Source of the DNA: Thiothrix sp.
GTDB lineage: Bacteria > Pseudomonadota > Gammaproteobacteria > Thiotrichales > Thiotrichaceae
Direction of reading: 5' to 3'
Assembly (NCBI GenBank): GCA_011375245.1
Contig: DRMA01000080.1
Location: 1-7,979 of the forward strand
DNA: 7,979 nucleotides
The translations under genes and the position numbers were made by a program. Every line of letters starts with the position of its first letter. Positions within the stretch are counted from its first letter, which is position 1. The notes beneath the pieces are model-generated. The model had not been told where the DNA came from and did no database searches. It worked only from the letters and a program-made list of their open reading frames with translations. Shown one piece after another: positions 5,842-7,979 of this stretch.

Positions 5842-5869
5842 ATTATATTTGTATTTTAGTGAGTGTCTT
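5842..5869 (-). promoter_or_regulatory. Promoter of the amidohydrolase gene
   Basis: On the minus strand AAGACA (5869-5864, four of six) and a perfect TATAAT (5847-5842) are separated by 16 bases. The inferred start is near 5835, giving a leader of about 36 bases before ATG 5799. Because that start is downstream of ATG 5880, it supports the shorter protein. Confidence 0.5.
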
Positions 5870-5892
5870 AGGTTTAACATGTTAAGTTAAGG
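5867..5892. promoter_or_regulatory. Candidate operator palindrome between divergent promoters
   Basis: TTAACATGTTAA at 5874-5885 is a perfect 12-bp palindrome. It extends with CTTA and TAAG outer halves to an imperfect repeat covering 5867-5892. It touches the -35 of the amidohydrolase promoter and lies 15 bp before the candidate prlC -35. A regulator binding here could affect either gene. The regulator is unknown, and AT-rich palindromes also occur by chance. Confidence 0.35.
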
Positions 5893-5906
5893 TCAGTTTT
5901 GCTATT

Positions 5907-5935
5907 TTGCATGCAATTATCTGGCTCTTTATTAT
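5907..5935 (+). promoter_or_regulatory. Candidate promoter of prlC
   Basis: TTGCAT (5907-5912, three of six) and TATTAT (5930-5935, five of six) are separated by 17 bases. The start would be near 5942, leaving a leader of roughly 100 bases. In E. coli prlC belongs to the heat-shock regulon, but I see no sigma-32 type promoter (CTTGAA / CCCCAT) here. Confidence 0.4.
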
Positions 5936-5950
5936 ATATTTTTTTATTGG

Positions 5951-5997
5951 GCAAAAGCTACAAAGACGACTATGCTTCATCAAGGACTTTGTTTTGC
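5951..5997 (+). other. Hairpin in the prlC leader
   Basis: GCAAAA (5951-5956) pairs with TTTTGC (5992-5997), and CAAAG (5961-5965) pairs with CTTTG (5987-5991). This gives 11 base pairs with a four-base bulge on the left and a 21-base loop. No T run follows it, so it is not an obvious terminator. It would form in the untranslated leader if the promoter at 5907-5935 is used. Function is unknown. Confidence 0.35.
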
Positions 5998-6045
5998 ATC
6001 ATTTCTTCATTCCATTCTAAATTAACAATTTAAACCAATACCTCT

Positions 6046-7979
6046 ATGAATAATCCCTTGCTTACTATAGAAGACTTGCCACCATTCTCTATGCTAACAG
6101 CAGATCAACTTGAGCCTGCGTTAGATTATATGCTGCAACAAAATTGTGCCTTAAGTAAAAAACTACTCGCTGATACCAGTAGTTATACATGGAGAAACCT
6201 TATTGAGCCGCTAGAAGTTGCGGATAATAAGTTGCGTCGCCTATGGTCACCAATGGGGCATATGAATAGTGTGGTCAATACGCCTGAGTTGCGTGATGCC
6301 TACAATGCTTGTTTGCCTAAGCTAACTGAATATCATACTGAAATGGGGCAAAACAACGTGTTATTTGCTGCGATTCAACAGGTGAAAGATAAGCAGGATG
6401 AACTTCAACTGGATACCGCACAGCGCAAAAGCTTGGAAGATAGTCTTAAGGGCTTTCGTCGTTCGGGGGTTGATTTGCCTGCGGCGAAACGGCAGCGTTT
6501 TAGTGAAGTAAGCCAGCGTTTGTCTACTTTATCTTCGGCATTTTCGGATAATGTACTTGATGCAACGAATGCATGGACTAAACACATTGATGATGCTGCT
6601 GCCTTATCAGGCTTGCCTGATACTGCTTTAGAAATGGCACAAGGCGCAGCAAAACAACGTGGTCAAACGGGGTGGATGTTGACTTTGGAGTTTCCATCTT
6701 TTCATGCGGTAATGACGTATGCTGATGACCGTGCATTACGAGAGGAGGTGTATCGTGCCTTTACGACTCGTGCCTCAGATCAAGCAAGTAATAGTGATTT
6801 AGATAATAGTTTAGATAACAGTGCCAATATGGTAGAAATCTTGCAGTTGCGTCAAGAAAAAGCGCAGATGCTGGGTTTTGATAGCTTCGCTGATTTTTCA
6901 TTGGATGTAAAAATGGCTGAATCGCCTGCGCAAGTGATTGAATTTTTGTCAGAATTGGCAGAAAAATCATTGCCCTTTGCACAAGAAGAGTATCAGCAAC
7001 TAGAAAAATTTGCCCAGAAAACAGTTGGTATAACTGATTTGCAAGCATGGGACGTGGGTTATGTGAGTGAAAAACTAAAACAGCAACGTTACCGTATTAG
7101 TGATGAAGATTTAAAACCTTACTTTCCTGTCGATGCGGTGTTAGCGGGGTTATTTCAATTAGTCGAACGGCTTTATCCAATCAGTATTAAACAAAAAGAA
7201 GGTATAGATTGTTGGCATGATGATGTGCGTTTTTATGAGATTTACACAGCTAATGGTGAATTAAAAGCACGGTTTTATCTCGATTTATACGCACGGCAGC
7301 ATAAGCGAGGTGGGGCATGGATGAATGATTTTTGTAGTCGTTTTCGCTATGCTGATGCAGAGGGCGAGCAATTACAAACACCTGTTGCCTATATGGTTTG
7401 TAATTCAGCAGCCCCTGTAGAAGGCAAGCCTGCTTTACTAACGCATAATGAAGTGATTACACTCTTTCATGAGTTTGGTCATGGTTTGCATCATATGTTG
7501 ACTCAAGTTGATTATTTGGATGTTTCAGGGATTTCGGGTGTGGAATGGGATGCCGTCGAGTTACCCAGCCAGTTTATGGAAAATTGGTGTTGGCAGCGCG
7601 AAGCCTTAGATTTATTTGCTGCGCATTATGTAACAGGCGAAAAATTGCCAGATGCATTATTTGACAGAATGCAGGCAGCACGTCATTTTCAGTCAGCAAT
7701 GGGCATGGTACGACAATTGGAGTTTTCTTTGTTTGATATGCGTTTGCATCAGCAGAATGATATTGCTGACGCAGGGCAAATCCAAGTGTTGTTAGATAGA
7801 ATACGTGATGACGTTTCAGTGGTTAAAATGCCTGAGTTTAATCGTTTTCAACATGGATTTTCGCATATTTTTGCGGGGGGGTATGCTGCAGGTTATTATA
7901 GTTATAAGTGGGCGGAAGTGTTATCGTCAGATGCTTTTTCTCGTTTTGAGGAAGAGGGGCTGTTTAGTAGCGAGGTGGG
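6046..7979 (+). CDS. prlC: Oligopeptidase A, M3 zinc metallopeptidase (3' end missing)
   Basis: The frame from ATG 6046 runs open to the right edge and gives 644 residues; E. coli PrlC has 680, so roughly 35 are missing. The start MNNPLLTIEDLPPFSML parallels E. coli MTNPLLTPFELPPFSKI, which fixes this start although no Shine-Dalgarno is visible. The zinc site HEFGH is at 475-479, with E476 as catalytic base. E505 in WDAVELPSQFMENW is the third ligand. The segments FYLDLYAR, KRGGAWM, VAYMVCN and FSHIFAGGYAAGYYSYKWA are hallmarks of this family. The enzyme is cytosolic. It degrades short peptides, including cleaved signal peptides, and mutations in E. coli prlC suppress signal-sequence export defects. 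All key residues are intact. It is divergent from the amidohydrolase gene. The closely related Dcp is less likely given the PrlC-specific N-terminus. Confidence 0.97.
   Translation, partial: MNNPLLTIEDLPPFSMLTADQLEPALDYMLQQNCALSKKLLADTSSYTWRNLIEPLEVADNKLRRLWSPMGHMNSVVNTPELRDAYNACLPKLTEYHTEMGQNNVLFAAIQQVKDKQDELQLDTAQRKSLEDSLKGFRRSGVDLPAAKRQRFSEVSQRLSTLSSAFSDNVLDATNAWTKHIDDAAALSGLPDTALEMAQGAAKQRGQTGWMLTLEFPSFHAVMTYADDRALREEVYRAFTTRASDQASNSDLDNSLDNSANMVEILQLRQEKAQMLGFDSFADFSLDVKMAESPAQVIEFLSELAEKSLPFAQEEYQQLEKFAQKTVGITDLQAWDVGYVSEKLKQQRYRISDEDLKPYFPVDAVLAGLFQLVERLYPISIKQKEGIDCWHDDVRFYEIYTANGELKARFYLDLYARQHKRGGAWMNDFCSRFRYADAEGEQLQTPVAYMVCNSAAPVEGKPALLTHNEVITLFHEFGHGLHHMLTQVDYLDVSGISGVEWDAVELPSQFMENWCWQREALDLFAAHYVTGEKLPDALFDRMQAARHFQSAMGMVRQLEFSLFDMRLHQQNDIADAGQIQVLLDRIRDDVSVVKMPEFNRFQHGFSHIFAGGYAAGYYSYKWAEVLSSDAFSRFEEEGLFSSEV

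Noticed and set aside
5971..6024. A 17-codon ORF in the prlC leader.
   Set aside because: It has no ribosome binding site, no recognisable composition of a leader peptide and no attenuator structure linked to it.
6405..7048. Minus-strand open frames inside prlC.
   Set aside because: They are antisense shadows of a strongly conserved coding frame and lack start signals.
7875..7881. G7 run in prlC as a possible frameshift site.
   Set aside because: It encodes the conserved FAGGYAAGYY segment in frame, and the reading frame continues as expected on both sides.

Overview
The window looks like chromosomal DNA of an AT-rich gammaproteobacterium. The best evidence is the end gene, a close relative of oligopeptidase A (PrlC) of enteric bacteria. 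The left-edge gene also reads as a HemN-type coproporphyrinogen III dehydrogenase preceded by a perfect FNR/ANR box, an arrangement common in facultative Gammaproteobacteria. I cannot name the genus from the sequence alone.

Left part (1-480, minus strand): the 5' end of hemN runs off the left edge. Upstream of it, in the same direction, is an unlabelled 48-codon gene for a single-span membrane protein (241-387) with a good ribosome binding site. Further upstream is an exact TTGAT-N4-ATCAA box (463-476), placed about 42 bp before the inferred start of a minus-strand promoter. This reads as an oxygen-responsive unit that makes the small membrane protein and anaerobic haem enzyme together.

Middle part (560-4450, plus strand): three consecutive genes, all with signal peptides. 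They encode a tandem SH3b-like protein, a large uncharacterised protein with glycoside hydrolase clan A-like catalytic motifs, and a polysaccharide lyase family 14-like enzyme. Gaps are 72-87 bp, and I see no terminator between them, so they may be co-transcribed. Together they look like a small exported polysaccharide-processing locus whose substrate is unknown. No transporter, sulfatase or regulator lies beside them in the window.

Convergent junction (4448-4620): a long imperfect inverted repeat of about 100 bp, followed by a separate hairpin with a T8 tract that overlaps the last codons of the next gene. Short sequence blocks here recur in the same order in the 73-bp spacer after the hydrolase-like gene. 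This suggests duplication of a gene end and insertion of the inverted-repeat element.

Right part (4573-7979): a minus-strand M20D amidohydrolase, best started at 5799 rather than 5880, is divergent from prlC, which runs off the right edge. The 246-bp space between them holds a promoter for each direction, a 12-bp perfect palindrome and a leader hairpin. I found no rRNA, tRNA, CRISPR array or transposase.
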